A stretch of DNA of 7,405 nt from an uncultured Actinotalea sp. (GTDB lineage Bacteria; Actinomycetota; Actinomycetes; Actinomycetales; Cellulomonadaceae), in the NCBI RefSeq assembly GCF_946885855.1, contig NZ_CAMPHH010000170.1:1-7405 (forward strand), in the 5' to 3' direction. The notes under the pieces are model-generated. The model was not told the DNA's origin. It saw nothing but the letters and a program-made list of their open reading frames with translations, and ran no database searches. This document shows positions 4,460 to 7,405 of this stretch, piece by piece (the stretch's first letter is position 1; every line of letters starts with the position of its first letter). The translations under genes were made by a program, and so were the position numbers.

Positions 4460-7363
4460 GTGAGCCAGGTCGCCGACGGGACGCCGGTCCCCACCGCCGA
4501 CGAGGCCGGCCCGACGGACCGTGCCGACCGGGCCGTCGCGCCCCGACGCGCCCGTCAGGGGCGCGCGCCCGCACCGGCCACTGCCCGCGACGGGTGGACG
4601 CACCTCCCGCGACCGACGGAGCTCGAGGCCCTTGTCGAGGCCCTCGGCCTGGGGCGGTCCGCCGTCGTCGTGGGCCCGGTCGGGGTCGGCAAGACGCACC
4701 TGGTCGACCGGGCGCTGGCGGAGCTCGCGGCGCGCCGGGCCGGTCCTCCGCCGGGCGCGACGCCGCTGATCGTGCCCCGGGCGCACAGGCTCCCGACCGA
4801 CGGAGGCCGGGTCCCCGCGCCGGCGCTCCCCGCGGGTGCGGCCGATGCCCTGGTGGAGGCGCTCGGCGCGGAGGGGCTCGCGCGCCTGGAGCGCGACCTC
4901 GCCAGGGCCCTCGACGCGGCGCCTTCGGAGGTGCCGTCACCGGGCAGCGGGTGGCTGGACGACGTCGTCGTCGTGTCCGGCAGCACCGGGGACGCCGACA
5001 CCCCGCTGGCCCTCCTGGACCCGCGTCTGGCCGAGGTGCCGGTGACCTGGTCGGGCGACGGTCGGTCCCAGGCGGTCGTGGTCCCGGACGAGCCGGAGCT
5101 GGATCCCGTGCTCGTGCGCGTCGAGGACGCGCACCTGCTCGAGCCCGTGAGCGCCCGCACGCTCGCCCTCCTGGCGCGTCAGGGGAGGGTGCAGGTCGTG
5201 GCGACCGTCCGTCCTGCCGGCGCGAGCCAGTCGCCGTGGATGGAGCTGTGGAAGGACGGCGTCGCGGAGCGCGTCGACGTCCTGCCCTTCACCCCGCAGG
5301 AGACGGAGTCCCTGCTGCGGGGCGTCCTCGGCGGGCCGACGACGTCCGACACTGGGCGGCGGATCTGGGACCAGACGCGCGGCATCCCGTTCTACGTCAG
5401 GGAGCTGCTCCGGTCGGAGCGGGAGTCCGGGGCGCTCGTGGAGCGGGACGGTATCTGGCTGGGGGTCGCGCGGGTCCCGCCCGGTGCCCGGCTGCTGGAC
5501 CTCGTGCGACGCGACCTCGCCGAGCTGGACCCCGCGACCCGCGAGGCGCTCGACCTCATCGCCCTCGCCGAGCCGGTACCGGCGAGCCGGCTGGCCGACC
5601 TCGTGCCGGACGAGGTCCTGGAGCGGCTGGTGCGCGACGGCGTCGTGGCCGTCGCCCGTGACGTCGGCGGGGAGGACAGTCTCGTCCCCGAGGCGCGTGT
5701 CGTGCCGCCGATGTACGGGGAGGCGGTGCGCGCGCTCGTGCCCCTCGAGCGTCGGCGTCGGCTGCTCGCCGCGGTGCGCGGGTCCCGACCGCCGCTGTCG
5801 ACGGCGGGTGAGACGCGGGCAGGCCTGCTGCGGTCCGTCGTCTGGGCGCTCGAGTGCGGCGTCCTCGAGGCTCCGGCGCGGCTCGTCGCGGCGATGCGCG
5901 CCGGCCTCGCGCTGCACCGGCCCGACCTCGTCGTCCAGATCGGGCACGCCGCGCTCGAGGCCGGCGGTGGGACCGACGCGGTCATGGCGGACGTGCTCCT
6001 CCTGCGGGCGCAGGCGTGGCGCCTCCTGGACCAGCCGGCGCGGGCGTCCCGGGACCTGGCCGAGGTGCCGTCCTACCTCGCCGGTCAGCTCGAGCAGGCC
6101 GGTCAGGCGTTGCGCGCGGTCCGGTGGGCCGACCAGGAGGCCGACCTGCGGCAGTTCTCGGACGGCGACGCGGACGCCGCCGTGGCGATCCTCGACGACG
6201 CCCGGGACCGGCTCGGCGGCGCGCCCGACCCGGCGGTCCTGGAGGTTCTCGAGACCGCCCGGCTGCGGCGCCTCGCGTGGGCGGGCCGCCACGCGGAGGT
6301 GCTGCCCGAGGCGCTCGGCCGGCTCTCGTCGCCGGTCATGGCCGGGGTGGAGGTCCTCCGGCTGGTCGGGCCGACCGCCCTGGGCCTGGGGCAGTCCGGC
6401 CGGTTCCCCGAGGCGCTCCGGCTCGTCGCCCGTCACCTGCCGACGGCGGTCGCCCACCAGGAGGAGCTGCCCTGGCTGGCCGCGGAGATGGAGGTCGCGG
6501 AGTTCCTCGTCCACCTGTGGTCCGGCGACGTCGAGCGGGCCGAGACCCTCATGCGGCCGCACGCGCGGCCGCGGAACTTCTTCTCCGGCTACTACGCCTT
6601 CAGCAACATGGGCACCGGCCTCGTCCTGGCCGCCCACGGTCAGTGGAGCGACGCGTGGCGGGAGCTGCGGCTGGCCGGCGCGCGGTTCTCGGTCGTCGAC
6701 CCCACCGGGCTGTCCGCCTACGCCCTCGCGGTGCAGGCCGTCGCCGCAGCGGCCGTGGGGGAGGTGCCCGCGGCCCGGCAGCTGCTCGCCGAGGTGGCCC
6801 GGACGCCGCTGCGCGCCGCGGGTGCCGTCGAGTCGGACGTCCGCCTCCACGTCCTGGACGCCGGCGCATGGCTGCGGCGCGACGGGCTGCGCGCCGACGC
6901 GCTCGCGCTCGCTCGCTGGTGCGCCGAGCGGGGTCTGCGCCGCACCGAGGGCGAGGCGCTGCACCGGGCCGTCCTGGCCGGCCACCTGGTGGGCGCGCCC
7001 GACGCGACCGACGACGCCGTCGTCGAGCGTCTGGAAGAGGTGGTGCGCGGCCTCGACGGCGACCGTCCCCGCGCGCTCGCGGCCCATGCCCGTGCGGTCC
7101 TCGCCCGCGACGAGCAGATGGTCGTCTCCGCCGCGCGCGAGCTCGGCCGGTGCGGGCTGTGGCTGCCGACGGCGGCCCGGTCGGGCGTGCTCACGCGCCG
7201 CGAGCGCGAGATCGCCGGCCTCGCCGCCGGGGGTCTGAGCAGCCGGGAGATCGCGCAGCGCCTCACCCTGTCGGTGCGGACGGTCGACAGCCACCTGTCG
7301 CGGGTGTTCGCGAAGCTGGGCGTGCGCAGCCGCCAGGAGCTGGGCCCGGCGCTGCGGGGCTGA
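4460..7363 (+). CDS. Large LuxR-family (LAL/MalT-like) ATP-binding transcriptional regulator
   Basis: 967-residue regulator built as a STAND-type ATPase with a C-terminal DNA-binding domain. After a disordered N-terminus (about 1-45) comes a P-loop domain: Walker A GPVGVGKT (72-79), Walker B-like VLVRVEDAH (217-225, Glu-Asp as often seen in this group), and the conserved GIPFYVRELLR (308-318). Walker A and B are about 140 residues apart, rather long, so an insertion of unknown role is likely. The middle (about 370-900) is Ala/Leu/Arg-rich and helical, like TPR-type repeats, without a clear sensor domain. Residues 911-960 are a LuxR/GerE helix-turn-helix: LTRREREIAGLAAGG, then SSREIAQRLTLSVRTVDSHLSRVFAKLGV. 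Such proteins typically use ATP and a ligand to switch oligomeric state and activate promoters. The activating signal cannot be read here. It is transcribed away from the eCIS operon; I recall LuxR-type regulators accompanying Streptomyces CIS loci, so local control is likely. Confidence 0.93.
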   Translation: MSQVADGTPVPTADEAGPTDRADRAVAPRRARQGRAPAPATARDGWTHLPRPTELEALVEALGLGRSAVVVGPVGVGKTHLVDRALAELAARRAGPPPGATPLIVPRAHRLPTDGGRVPAPALPAGAADALVEALGAEGLARLERDLARALDAAPSEVPSPGSGWLDDVVVVSGSTGDADTPLALLDPRLAEVPVTWSGDGRSQAVVVPDEPELDPVLVRVEDAHLLEPVSARTLALLARQGRVQVVATVRPAGASQSPWMELWKDGVAERVDVLPFTPQETESLLRGVLGGPTTSDTGRRIWDQTRGIPFYVRELLRSERESGALVERDGIWLGVARVPPGARLLDLVRRDLAELDPATREALDLIALAEPVPASRLADLVPDEVLERLVRDGVVAVARDVGGEDSLVPEARVVPPMYGEAVRALVPLERRRRLLAAVRGSRPPLSTAGETRAGLLRSVVWALECGVLEAPARLVAAMRAGLALHRPDLVVQIGHAALEAGGGTDAVMADVLLLRAQAWRLLDQPARASRDLAEVPSYLAGQLEQAGQALRAVRWADQEADLRQFSDGDADAAVAILDDARDRLGGAPDPAVLEVLETARLRRLAWAGRHAEVLPEALGRLSSPVMAGVEVLRLVGPTALGLGQSGRFPEALRLVARHLPTAVAHQEELPWLAAEMEVAEFLVHLWSGDVERAETLMRPHARPRNFFSGYYAFSNMGTGLVLAAHGQWSDAWRELRLAGARFSVVDPTGLSAYALAVQAVAAAAVGEVPAARQLLAEVARTPLRAAGAVESDVRLHVLDAGAWLRRDGLRADALALARWCAERGLRRTEGEALHRAVLAGHLVGAPDATDDAVVERLEEVVRGLDGDRPRALAAHARAVLARDEQMVVSAARELGRCGLWLPTAARSGVLTRREREIAGLAAGGLSSREIAQRLTLSVRTVDSHLSRVFAKLGVRSRQELGPALRG

Positions 7364-7364
7364 G

Positions 7365-7394
7365 CCCGGTGGTGCGCGTCGCACCGACGCCGGG
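7365..7394 (+). terminator. Candidate GC-rich hairpin terminator after the regulator
   Basis: Beginning 2 nt after the TGA, CCCGG (7365-7369) pairs with CCGGG (7390-7394), and inside it GGTGCG (7371-7376) pairs perfectly with CGCACC (7380-7385) around a CGT loop. A small asymmetric internal loop separates the two stems. No T-tract follows, which is common for actinobacterial hairpin terminators but weakens the call. The remaining bases to the window end show nothing further. Confidence 0.45.
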
Positions 7395-7405
7395 GCCGGA
7401 GCCGC

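Noticed and set aside
4937..7384. 815-codon minus-strand frame opposite the regulator
   Set aside because: It mirrors the LuxR regulator, whose Walker A and helix-turn-helix motifs are unmistakable; the antisense product has no recognisable domain.

Overview
The window is very GC-rich (well over 70% by eye), with third codon positions almost all G or C and several GTG starts. This fits a high-GC actinobacterium. Several families would fit (Cellulomonas-like or Streptomyces-like) and the sequence alone does not settle which.

Left and centre (1-4188, all on the minus strand) is the structural head of an extracellular contractile injection system (eCIS), a phage-tail-like nanosyringe related to Afp/PVC and the Streptomyces CIS particles. 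In order of transcription it holds a contractile sheath (4188-2623), an inner tube protein (2543-2064), a tail-assembly-chaperone-like protein with a disordered tail (2067-1486), a 59-residue DUF6760 protein (1482-1303), a second tube protein (1316-837), and a proline/alanine/arginine-rich gene that runs off the left edge (840-<1). After the sheath-tube gap every junction is tight: GTGA overlap, 3-nt gap, 14-nt overlap, ATGA overlap. This points to one translationally coupled operon. The sheath-tube gap is 79 nt and carries a perfect 13-bp hairpin. Spike, baseplate, LysM and AAA+ ATPase genes are not in the window and would be expected further left.

Right (4460-7363, plus strand) is one large LuxR-family ATP-binding (LAL/MalT-like) regulator: N-terminal P-loop NTPase, long helical-repeat middle, C-terminal LuxR helix-turn-helix. 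It is divergent from the eCIS operon and is the obvious candidate local regulator. A GC-rich hairpin follows its stop codon.

The 271-bp divergent region (4189-4459) holds the most striking non-coding signal: a perfect 16-bp inverted repeat with a 5-nt spacer (4263-4299). It resolves into four ACCG/CGGT boxes starting exactly every 11 bp, as expected of an operator bound by a multimeric regulator on one helical face. The suggested picture is an eCIS operon switched by a signal-responsive LuxR regulator through a phased four-box operator. Parts identification is strong; the regulatory link is inference.
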